Below are positions 1 through 6,174 of a DNA stretch of 6,471 nt, piece after piece. A model generated the notes under the pieces. It saw only the letters and a program-made list of their open reading frames with translations, had not been told where the DNA came from and did not search any database. The translations under genes and the position numbers were made by a program. Source of the DNA: Roseovarius sp. UBA3070 (GTDB taxonomy: Bacteria > Pseudomonadota > Alphaproteobacteria > Rhodobacterales > Rhodobacteraceae); NCBI GenBank assembly GCA_002366775.1, contig DFBW01000170.1:694-7164 (forward strand), written 5' to 3'. Each line of letters starts with the position of its first letter. Within the stretch, counting starts at the first letter, position 1.

Positions 1-705
1 CCCGAGCGGGTCGCAGCGATCATTATCGAACCAGTGCTGGGCGAAGGCGGCTATATGCCGGTGCCACCTGAAATGATGCAGGGGTTGCGCGCGATCTGCG
101 ACACCCACGGGATCATGTTGATTGCCGATGAAATCCAATCCGGTTTCGGGCGCACTGGCACATGGTTTGCAATTGAGCATTCTGGCGTTGTGCCTGATCT
201 GATCACCGTCGCCAAATCCATGGCCGGCGGATATCCGATTGCGGGCGTGATTGGCCGCGCCGAGGTGATGGATGCTGTGATTCCCGGTGGCTTGGGCGGT
301 ACTTACGGCGGCAACCCTGTTGCTTGTGCTGCCGCGCTGGCAGCCATTGAAGTTATGGAGCAAGAAGCGCTGCTGCCTCGCTCGACCGCACTGGGCGAGC
401 ATTTCCGCGAACGCTTTGCCGACATTGGTGCGCGGGTTTCCCCCTTCCGGATGTGGGATATTCGTGGCCTTGGCGCGATGCTGGCCGTTGAATTTGTCAC
501 CGATTTTGAAACAGCAGCCCCGGATGCTGCCTTGACCAAAGCGGTTGTTGATCATGCGCTGAAACGCGGCTTGATTTTGCTTGCATGCGGGATGCACGGC
601 AACGCGCTGCGGATCATGGTGCCGCTCACGGCATCGGATGCAATCATCGATGAAGGCCTTGCGATATTCGAGGCCGCTCTGAGTGATGCGATGGCTGAGC
701 TTTAA
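1..705 (+). CDS. Class III PLP-dependent aminotransferase, GabT-like (5'-truncated)
   Basis: The last 234 residues of a fold-type I class III aminotransferase; the reading frame is open from base 1, so the true start lies upstream of the window. The visible part has the PLP-binding Asp in ADEIQSGFGRTG (Asp codon 127-129), the Schiff-base Lys in VAKSMAGGYP (codon 214-216), and the GGLGGTYGGNP segment that contacts the phosphate across the dimer. These match what I recall of E. coli 4-aminobutyrate aminotransferase closely, and about 160 residues follow the Lys, as in GabT, so roughly 190-200 residues are missing. The family moves an omega-amino group from GABA or related amines to 2-oxoglutarate in the cytoplasm. 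Class III members also use putrescine, diaminobutyrate, taurine or beta-alanine, so GABA is likely but not proven. It points the same way as the downstream amine-related genes, 212 bases before the next clear gene. The stop codon is TAA at 703-705. The family call is firm; the substrate is inferred. Confidence 0.93.
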   Translation, partial: PERVAAIIIEPVLGEGGYMPVPPEMMQGLRAICDTHGIMLIADEIQSGFGRTGTWFAIEHSGVVPDLITVAKSMAGGYPIAGVIGRAEVMDAVIPGGLGGTYGGNPVACAAALAAIEVMEQEALLPRSTALGEHFRERFADIGARVSPFRMWDIRGLGAMLAVEFVTDFETAAPDAALTKAVVDHALKRGLILLACGMHGNALRIMVPLTASDAIIDEGLAIFEAALSDAMAEL

Positions 706-723
706 GGCTAAATCCGAAAATTG

Positions 724-756
724 AACGAGGTGGACATAATGTCTGCCTCGTTTGCA
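724..756 (+). terminator. Long hairpin with short T-rich tail; possible intrinsic terminator or attenuator
   Basis: An almost complete inverted repeat, centred on A738, lies 18 bases after the aminotransferase stop. AACGAGG (724-730) pairs with CCTCGTT (746-752). Two G-U wobble pairs are possible at 731/745 and 732/744, followed by GACAT (733-737) against ATGTC (739-743). The tail is only TTTGCATTT, partly used by the stem, so it is a weak terminator by the usual U-tract rule. Its position after a stop codon favours termination. The same stem also covers a Shine-Dalgarno-like GAGGTG and an ATG, so translational control is an alternative reading. Confidence 0.42.
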
Positions 757-852
757 TTTGGCTTCCTGCATGTTGCCACAATGATCGAAATTGCAGCAAG
801 AATACCACTGATCAACCGATCATCGGTTTCGGTTCCGCCAGGAAATGGATAA
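739..852 (+). CDS. Possible small protein or leader peptide, 37 aa
   Basis: ATG at 739 opens 37 codons ending in TAA at 850-852. A strong Shine-Dalgarno match, GAGGTG at 727-732, sits six bases upstream, as good as those of the large genes here. The peptide starts MSASFAFGFLHVATMIEIAA and has a hydrophobic first half with a basic and Ser/Pro/Gly-rich end; I recognise no family. It contains no run of a regulatory amino acid such as Arg or Lys, so a classical attenuation leader is not evident. Its start and ribosome binding site are both buried in the 724-752 hairpin. It may be a chance ORF in an intergenic region: the length is unremarkable and no conservation can be judged from a single sequence. 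Confidence 0.2.
   Translation: MSASFAFGFLHVATMIEIAARIPLINRSSVSVPPGNG
814..828. promoter_or_regulatory. Perfect 15-base palindrome, candidate operator
   Basis: AACCGAT (814-820) and ATCGGTT (822-828) are exact reverse complements around a central C at 821. A further CGGTT copy follows at 830-834, so the right half-site is partly repeated. The site lies about 90 bases upstream of the amidohydrolase start, in the only sizeable gap of the window, where a promoter for the downstream operon would be expected. A 7-base arm with a one-base centre is more typical of a dimeric repressor or activator site than of an RNA hairpin, since the loop would be too tight without opening inner pairs. The regulator is unknown, and no convincing -35/-10 pair was recognised beside it. 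Confidence 0.35.
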
Positions 853-904
853 GACGTGCCAACACAGAGACCGGCAACGCCCTTGCGGCTCTCTCTGAAA
901 GAAT

Positions 905-910
905 GGAGAG
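905..910 (+). promoter_or_regulatory. Ribosome binding site deciding the amidohydrolase start
   Basis: GGAGAG at 905-910 lies seven bases before the ATG at 918. In-frame ATGs also occur at 903 and 912. The 903 codon overlaps the site itself and has only a weak GAAAG sequence upstream, and 912 is too close to it. The ATG at 918, giving MTPFAIAGVQ, is therefore preferred, and it also places the first beta strand of the nitrilase fold directly at the N-terminus, as is usual. Confidence 0.65.
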
Positions 911-917
911 TATGCAC

Positions 918-1892
918 ATGACCCCTTTCGCGATCGCCGGCGTACAAATGTACGTCAACGCCCTTCAGCCTAATGTCGATGGAATGATGCACCGGCTTGA
1001 TGTGTTGATGGCACGGTTTCCGTGGACTCAGATGGTATTATTCAGCGAACTTGCGCCGTTTGGACCTTTGGAAAAGTTCAAACTGCCGCCAGAGAACGAT
1101 ATCATCAATCGCTTTTGCGAGGCCGCGCGCCATCATAAAATTTGGCTGATCCCTGGGTCAATGTTCCTGACATCGCCTGAAGATGGCAGAGTTTACAACA
1201 CGTCGCTGGTGATTGACCCCGACGGCAATATCATTCGCCGTTATGCCAAAATGTTCCCGTTTTTGCCATATGAAGAAGGTGTCGCGGCAGGCACAGATTT
1301 CTGCGTCTTCGATGTGCCGGATGTCGGTAGGTTTGGCCTGTCGATTTGCTATGATATGTGGTTCCCCGAAACGACGCGGCAACTGACCAGCCAAGGCGTC
1401 GAAGTGTTGCTGCACCCCGTGTTAACAGGGACCACTGACCGCGATGCCGAACTGGCCATCGCGCGTGCAACGGCGGCGCAATTCCAGTGTTATGTTATTG
1501 ATGTCAACGGCTTGGGTGCAGGTGGCGTTGGCCGGTCTTGCATTGTTGATCCTACATCACTGGTGCTGCATCAATCTGCGGGTCAAGAAGATATGTTCCC
1601 GATTGAGGTCGATCTTTCAATGGTCCGCCGCCAGCGCGAGACCGGATTAAAGGGGCTTGGCCAAGTGCTGAAAAGCTTCCGTGACCGATCTGTTGATTTC
1701 TCGGTTTATGATCGCAATAGCGGCACCGATGCCTATCTGAAAACACTAGGCACACTTGATGTACCACAACAGGGCAGCCGCGCAGGATTGCAAGTGGATG
1801 TACCGTTGAACGCCGAAGAAGAGCTGCTGGATCGCAAACAGGCGCGGGGCTTTGGGGCTTCGCTGTTCAAGGGGAAAACCCAAAGCGGTTGA
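918..1892 (+). CDS. Nitrilase-superfamily carbon-nitrogen hydrolase (amidohydrolase)
   Basis: A 324-residue cytoplasmic enzyme of the carbon-nitrogen hydrolase superfamily, which cleaves non-peptide C-N bonds in amides, N-carbamoyl compounds or nitriles through a cysteine thioester. The catalytic triad is visible, numbered from ATG 918: Glu44 in VLFSELAPFG, Lys111 in RRYAKMFPF and the nucleophile Cys144 in GLSICYDMWFPE. A second Glu follows the Lys in PYEEG (Glu119/120), as in amidase-type members. The core fold fills about the first 250 residues. The remainder holds a GQVLKSFRDR segment and an Asn/Gln/Lys-rich tail, making it somewhat longer than N-carbamoylputrescine amidase (AguB type, about 290). 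No signal peptide or membrane segment is seen. The next gene, 55 bases downstream, is a basic-amino-acid decarboxylase, so amides, carbamoyl-amines or guanidino-derived products of polyamines are plausible substrates, but the sequence does not fix one. An upstream start at 903 would add five residues. Confidence 0.9.
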   Translation: MTPFAIAGVQMYVNALQPNVDGMMHRLDVLMARFPWTQMVLFSELAPFGPLEKFKLPPENDIINRFCEAARHHKIWLIPGSMFLTSPEDGRVYNTSLVIDPDGNIIRRYAKMFPFLPYEEGVAAGTDFCVFDVPDVGRFGLSICYDMWFPETTRQLTSQGVEVLLHPVLTGTTDRDAELAIARATAAQFQCYVIDVNGLGAGGVGRSCIVDPTSLVLHQSAGQEDMFPIEVDLSMVRRQRETGLKGLGQVLKSFRDRSVDFSVYDRNSGTDAYLKTLGTLDVPQQGSRAGLQVDVPLNAEEELLDRKQARGFGASLFKGKTQSG

Positions 1893-1928
1893 GCTGCGGG
1901 GTTGGTAGTCCACCTTCGTATCTCAACC
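1887..1928 (+). repeat. Intercistronic inverted repeat (7-base stem)
   Basis: GGTTGAG at 1887-1893, overlapping the amidohydrolase stop codon, is the exact reverse complement of CTCAACC at 1922-1928, just before the decarboxylase ribosome binding site. The loop would be 28 bases and no T-run follows, so it is not an intrinsic terminator. It could be a mild mRNA-stabilising or processing structure between the two cistrons, or chance. Confidence 0.3.
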
Positions 1929-1933
1929 AATAA

Positions 1934-1940
1934 AAGGAGA
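1934..1940 (+). promoter_or_regulatory. Strong ribosome binding site of the decarboxylase
   Basis: AAGGAGA lies seven bases before the ATG at 1948. It is the best Shine-Dalgarno match in the window and supports that start, which is also needed to include the whole N-terminal extension of the long decarboxylase. Confidence 0.8.
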
Positions 1941-1947
1941 ACGATCG

Positions 1948-4689
1948 ATGGATTCCGTCAGCGACTACTATTCCGCTACTCAGCTGCGCTCTGACCGGTG
2001 GAGTGCCCTGCGAGAGGCGATATCGTCGTTGTGTCGTGAAACATCCGCCAGAAAGATCACCAAATCCAAAGCGCAAATCTTGCAACTGTTTGATGCACTG
2101 GCGCTGATCGAGCCCTATTGGGCCTTTCCCGGAATGGCCGCCTTTGACCAGATGCGCCGCCAGTTCGAACATGGCAATTACGATGATCTGTCGTTCACCA
2201 CCAACCGCATCACCCGAGCGCTGACAACAGGTGCTTACCGGCGGCGTAGTATCCCGTTGGACCGCGACAGCACCGACGAAGAAGAACACAACGACGAAGC
2301 AATGCTATCCCCCGAAGCACGCGCGATGGCGCGGCCTTATTTCGAAGTGTTGATTGTGGACGACGTGAACGACCAGCAAGAACGCTGGCTTAAAAGCAAC
2401 ATCGCACGTCTGCGCCGCCCCGAAGACCCGTTTCATTACGAAGCCGTTGTTGTGCCCAGCCTGGAAGATGCGCTGATCGCAGTTTTGTTCAATCACAATA
2501 TCCAAGCCATTGTTGTGCGCCCTGGTCTGGTGCTGAAATCGAAAAATGAAAACGAAATCCTGCACAAATATCTGAACCACGCCGGAGGTGCGGCTGAAAT
2601 CGATGCGATGCAGCCAGAAAATTATGGCCCCGAATTGTGCCGCCTGATTGCACGGGTGCGCCCCGAACTGGATGCCTATCTGGTAACAGAACGCTCCGTT
2701 GAAGACATTGCCGGTCTTGATCTGGGGATTTGTCGGCGGGTGTTTTACAACCAAGAAGACTTTATGGAGTTGCACCTGAATATCCTGCGTGGGGTCGCGG
2801 CGCGTAACAAAACTCCGTTTTTCACAGCCCTTGTCGAGTATTCAAAGCAACCAACTGGTGTGTTTCACGCGATGCCGATCAGCCGAGGCAAATCCATCAG
2901 CCGCTCACACTGGATTCAAGATATGGGTGCATTTTATGGGCCAAATATCTTTCTGGCCGAGACGTCTGCCACATCCGGTGGGCTTGACAGTTTGCTGGAG
3001 CCACACGGCCCGATCAAAGAAGCACAGGAACTGGCCAGCCGCGCGTTTGGATCAAAGCAGACATTCTTTGCCACCAACGGCACATCGACCTGTAACAAAA
3101 TCGTCGTGCAGGCACTCGTGCGCCCCGGCGACATTGTTTTGGTGGACCGCGATTGCCACAAATCGCACCATTACGGCATGGTGCTGGCGGGCGCCGAGGT
3201 TGTCTATCTCGACAGCTATCCGCTGAATGAATACTCGATGTATGGCGCAGTGCCCCTACGCGAAATCAAACAACAGTTGCTGGATTTGAAGGCAGCAGGC
3301 AAGTTGAACCGGGTCCGCATGCTACTGCTGACGAATTGCACCTTTGATGGCCTGGTTTACAACGTTGAACGGGTCATGGAAGAGTGCCTGGCGATCAAAC
3401 CTGATCTGGTGTTCCTGTGGGACGAAGCCTGGTTCGCCTTTGCCCGCTTCAACCCAACGTATCGCCAGCGCACAGGTATGAGGACGGCAAATAATCTGCG
3501 CGTACGGTTGCGCACAGAGGCGCACCGTCAAAGCTATGAAACACAGCAAAAAGAACTGGCAGATGCGCCTGACAGTGCCTGGCTTGATAGCAGATTGGTT
3601 GCCCCGCCCGATGCGCGGGTGCGTGTCTATGCCACGCAATCAACCCACAAAACGCTGACATCCTTGCGGCAAGGGTCGATGATCCATGTGAACGATCAGG
3701 ACTTCAAAGGCGAGGTCGAGCAGTCTTTTCACGAAAGCTATATGACGCATACGTCGACATCGCCAAATTATCAGATCATCGCATCACTGGATGTAGGACG
3801 GCGACAAGTTGAGCTGGAAGGGTTTGAATTTGTCCAGCGCCAGGTCGAGGCCGCGATGTCAATGCGGCGAGCCATCAGTGACCACCCTCTTTTGCGGAAA
3901 TATTTCAAAGTGTTGACGGCCGGTGACATGATCCCGGAACAACACCGGCAAAGCGGTGTCCAAAGCTATTATGATCACGAACAAGGCTGGACAGACATGT
4001 GGGATTGTTGGGAGCAGGACGACTTCGTTCTGGATGCCACCCGCGTCACCCTTGCTGTTGGCGGCACTGGCTGGGACGGCGATACGTTCAAGAACGATGT
4101 TCTGATGGATAAATACGGTATCCAAATCAACAAGACGTCACGCAATACTGTCCTGTTTATGACCAATATCGGGACAACGCGATCATCCGTTGCCTATCTG
4201 ATTGAAGTGCTGGTCGAGATCGCCAAAGATCTGGACGAATTGCTGGATGATGCCTCAAAAATGGAGCGCATGTCGTTTGATCGGCGGGTGAAAAACCTGA
4301 CGGAAAACTATCCTCCCCTGCCCGATTTCAGCCGGTTTCACGATGGTTTCCGGCCCGACAATTTGACACCAGAAGGCGATATTCGAACCGCCTATTACCT
4401 AAGCTATGACGAGAAAAATTGCGACTATCTGGAACTTGGCGGCTCACTAGAAGAGGCACTGGACGCGGGCGAAGAAGTGGTTTCTGCCAGTTTCATCATC
4501 CCGTATCCGCCCGGCTTTCCCATTCTGGTACCCGGTCAGGTTATCAGCAAAGAAATTCTGGAGTTCATGGATGCACTGGACGTCAATGAAATCCATGGCT
4601 ACCGCGCCGATCTGGGATTGCGTGTTTTCACGCCAGAGGCACTGGCCGCCTTACCCAAGGCTAAAAACCTAAAAACTGCAGCTGAATAA
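1948..4689 (+). CDS. PLP-dependent Orn/Lys/Arg-type decarboxylase, long form
   Basis: A 913-residue fold-type I decarboxylase of the AdiA/LdcI/CadA/SpeC family, which removes CO2 from arginine, lysine or ornithine to give agmatine, cadaverine or putrescine. Domains in order: an N-terminal extension (about 1-128) not found in the E. coli enzymes; a receiver-like wing domain (about 130-260, starting FEVLIVDDV); the PLP core (about 290-760); and a C-terminal domain with the family motif IPYPPGFPILVPG (851-863). Active-site landmarks are GTS at 378-380, His404 in RDCHKS (ring stacking), Asp492 in WDEAWFAFARFNP (pyridine nitrogen) and Schiff-base Lys568 in QSTHKTLTSLRQGSMIHV. The DEAW-x-ARFNP and DCHKS pieces look closest to arginine decarboxylase AdiA, but specificity cannot be read safely. 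Family enzymes are usually 710-760 residues; the excess comes from the N-terminal extension and a charged insert of about 35 residues (510-550) just before the lysine motif. It is cytoplasmic and likely decameric by family. Only 18 bases separate it from the ATP-grasp gene. Confidence 0.92.
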   Translation: MDSVSDYYSATQLRSDRWSALREAISSLCRETSARKITKSKAQILQLFDALALIEPYWAFPGMAAFDQMRRQFEHGNYDDLSFTTNRITRALTTGAYRRRSIPLDRDSTDEEEHNDEAMLSPEARAMARPYFEVLIVDDVNDQQERWLKSNIARLRRPEDPFHYEAVVVPSLEDALIAVLFNHNIQAIVVRPGLVLKSKNENEILHKYLNHAGGAAEIDAMQPENYGPELCRLIARVRPELDAYLVTERSVEDIAGLDLGICRRVFYNQEDFMELHLNILRGVAARNKTPFFTALVEYSKQPTGVFHAMPISRGKSISRSHWIQDMGAFYGPNIFLAETSATSGGLDSLLEPHGPIKEAQELASRAFGSKQTFFATNGTSTCNKIVVQALVRPGDIVLVDRDCHKSHHYGMVLAGAEVVYLDSYPLNEYSMYGAVPLREIKQQLLDLKAAGKLNRVRMLLLTNCTFDGLVYNVERVMEECLAIKPDLVFLWDEAWFAFARFNPTYRQRTGMRTANNLRVRLRTEAHRQSYETQQKELADAPDSAWLDSRLVAPPDARVRVYATQSTHKTLTSLRQGSMIHVNDQDFKGEVEQSFHESYMTHTSTSPNYQIIASLDVGRRQVELEGFEFVQRQVEAAMSMRRAISDHPLLRKYFKVLTAGDMIPEQHRQSGVQSYYDHEQGWTDMWDCWEQDDFVLDATRVTLAVGGTGWDGDTFKNDVLMDKYGIQINKTSRNTVLFMTNIGTTRSSVAYLIEVLVEIAKDLDELLDDASKMERMSFDRRVKNLTENYPPLPDFSRFHDGFRPDNLTPEGDIRTAYYLSYDEKNCDYLELGGSLEEALDAGEEVVSASFIIPYPPGFPILVPGQVISKEILEFMDALDVNEIHGYRADLGLRVFTPEALAALPKAKNLKTAAE

Positions 4690-4694
4690 AAGAC

Positions 4695-4700
4695 AGGGGA
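4695..4700 (+). promoter_or_regulatory. Ribosome binding site of the ATP-grasp gene
   Basis: AGGGGA lies seven bases before the ATG at 4708 and five bases after the decarboxylase stop codon, supporting this start and coupled expression from one transcript. Confidence 0.65.
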
Positions 4701-4707
4701 CAATATC

Positions 4708-6165
4708 ATGGCAACAGCGCTGAACAACATTTCCGAAATTCGCCGGTTTTTTCACCGCAACGAAGATCCGATCTATTTTATCTCTGCATCCAATTTCAAT
4801 TTGTTGGGTCTGGACGAATGGGTGAAGAACTTCAAATACATCTGCTATGCCGATTGCTATGATGGCAAGCATCCGAACGTCTTTTGCCCCTCGGAACAAC
4901 CGCACGCGGAATTCCAGTCTATTGAGGACATCAACAACTACTTGCTGCAGCACAAAGAGGTGATCGACTTCATCAAGCGTCGCGGCGGCAAACCGAAATT
5001 TGTGTTCCTGATGTTTGACGAAGAAACTGAACGTCTGTCAAAGGAACTGGGCGCCGAGGTCTGGTTCCCCAAGGCGAAACTTCGCACCAAGATGGATAAC
5101 AAGATCGAAACCGTCCGCATTGGCAACAAGGCCGAGGTGCCCTCTGTGCCTAATGTGCTGGCCGAAGTGAAATCCTACGACGGCCTGCGCAAAACCTGCG
5201 AAAAGGCCGGTATTGGTGATGATCTGGTCCTTCAATCGGCCTTTGGCGATTCAGGCCACACCACATTTTTCATCAAATCCGAGGCTGATTTCCGCCGCCA
5301 CGAGCACGAGATCATTGGTGAGGGCGAAATCAAGATCATGAAGCGGATTGATTGCCGTGGATCAGCGATCGAAGCCTGCGCCACCAAAGAAGGCACCATT
5401 GTTGGCCCGCTGATGACCGAACTGGTCGGGTTCAATGAACTTACCCCTTATCGTGGCGGCTGGTGTGGCAATGAAATCCTGTCCACCGCCTTTCCTCCAA
5501 AAGTACGCGAACGGGCGCGCGATCTGACCTTCAAGTTTGGCGAACAACTGCGCAAGGAAGGTTACCGTGGTTATTTTGAGCTCGACTTTCTGATCGACAA
5601 GAAAACAGGAGATCTGTGGTTGGGCGAACTTAACCCTCGCATCACCGGCGCGTCGTCGATGACCAACCACGCCGCTTTTGCCCACGCCGATGCGCCACTT
5701 TTCCTGTTTCACTTGCTGGAGTTCTCGCGCAAGAAATTCGATCTTGATGTGGATGAGTTGAACAATCGTTGGGCCGATCCGAACATGATCGACAGTTGGT
5801 CACAGATGGTGGTCAAACACACCGACGACAGCGTGGATATTTGCGCTAATGCGCCGCAAACCGGCATCTACAAAATGCTGGAGGACGGGCGCGTTGTTTA
5901 TGACCGGTTTGATTATCACCGTCGCGCTGTGGAAAGCGAAAACGAAGCGTTCTTTCTGCGGCTTATGAAGCCCGGTGATTATCGCTATGAAGGTGCTGAT
6001 ATCGGTATTCTGGTGACGCGGGGCCGGTCTATGACCAAAGGTTTCAAGTTGAACGAACGCGCCAAGAAGTGGATACACGGCATCAAACAAGCCGTTGATG
6101 GTAATCCCCTGCCGGTTGCTGATGCGGGGCCAGCACTTGCGGACCCTGCCTTCAAAATCATGTAA
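4708..6165 (+). CDS. ATP-grasp carboxylate-amine ligase-like protein
   Basis: A 485-residue cytoplasmic protein of the ATP-grasp superfamily, whose members activate a carboxylate as an acyl-phosphate with ATP and join it to an amine, thiol or other nucleophile. An N-terminal Rossmann-like preATP domain (about 20-120) is followed by the ATP-grasp fold (about 125-330). Visible elements are the glycine-rich lid loop SAFGDSGHTTFFI (177-189), the hinge-type strand EIKIMKRIDCRGSA (207-220), and Mg-ATP ligands in ELDF (Glu291, Asp293) and GELNPRITG (Glu307, Asn309, Arg311). About 150 further residues (335-485) form a C-terminal region I do not recognise. Such proteins are often auto-named biotin carboxylase from distant similarity to AccC. 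No biotin-carrier domain or carboxyltransferase is nearby, so a ligase that conjugates an amino acid or other acid to an amine fits the context better. The substrate pair is unknown. It lies 18 bases after the decarboxylase and 9 before the C45 gene, probably in one operon. Confidence 0.85.
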   Translation: MATALNNISEIRRFFHRNEDPIYFISASNFNLLGLDEWVKNFKYICYADCYDGKHPNVFCPSEQPHAEFQSIEDINNYLLQHKEVIDFIKRRGGKPKFVFLMFDEETERLSKELGAEVWFPKAKLRTKMDNKIETVRIGNKAEVPSVPNVLAEVKSYDGLRKTCEKAGIGDDLVLQSAFGDSGHTTFFIKSEADFRRHEHEIIGEGEIKIMKRIDCRGSAIEACATKEGTIVGPLMTELVGFNELTPYRGGWCGNEILSTAFPPKVRERARDLTFKFGEQLRKEGYRGYFELDFLIDKKTGDLWLGELNPRITGASSMTNHAAFAHADAPLFLFHLLEFSRKKFDLDVDELNNRWADPNMIDSWSQMVVKHTDDSVDICANAPQTGIYKMLEDGRVVYDRFDYHRRAVESENEAFFLRLMKPGDYRYEGADIGILVTRGRSMTKGFKLNERAKKWIHGIKQAVDGNPLPVADAGPALADPAFKIM

Positions 6166-6168
6166 GGA
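6164..6168 (+). promoter_or_regulatory. Ribosome binding site overlapping the ATP-grasp stop codon
   Basis: AAGGA begins inside the TAA stop (6163-6165) of the ATP-grasp gene and lies six bases before the ATG at 6175. Terminating ribosomes would be placed next to the following start, a layout typical of translational coupling. Confidence 0.65.
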
Positions 6169-6174
6169 AAGACA

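Noticed and set aside
773..803. TTGCCA ... AAGAAT as a sigma70-type promoter
   Set aside because: The -10 match is only four of six and the spacer would be 19 bases; other equally weak pairs exist in the gap, so no promoter position can be supported.
708..992. Minus-strand ORF of 94 codons covering the 706-917 gap
   Set aside because: It runs into the amidohydrolase N-terminus on the opposite strand, has no recognisable motif, and its composition looks like ordinary antisense reading.
2335..2730. A two-component response regulator domain fused to the decarboxylase
   Set aside because: The FEVLIVDDV start is receiver-like, but this wing domain is a normal part of the Orn/Lys/Arg decarboxylase family and is not expected to be phosphorylated.
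1867..2775. Two long minus-strand ORFs (140 and 156 codons) opposite the decarboxylase start
   Set aside because: They are antisense to clearly coding sequence with known domain motifs, contain no recognisable protein features, and are explained by the codon bias of the real gene.
4708..6165. A true biotin carboxylase subunit
   Set aside because: Only the general ATP-grasp elements are seen, and there is no biotin-carrier or carboxyltransferase gene in the neighbourhood.
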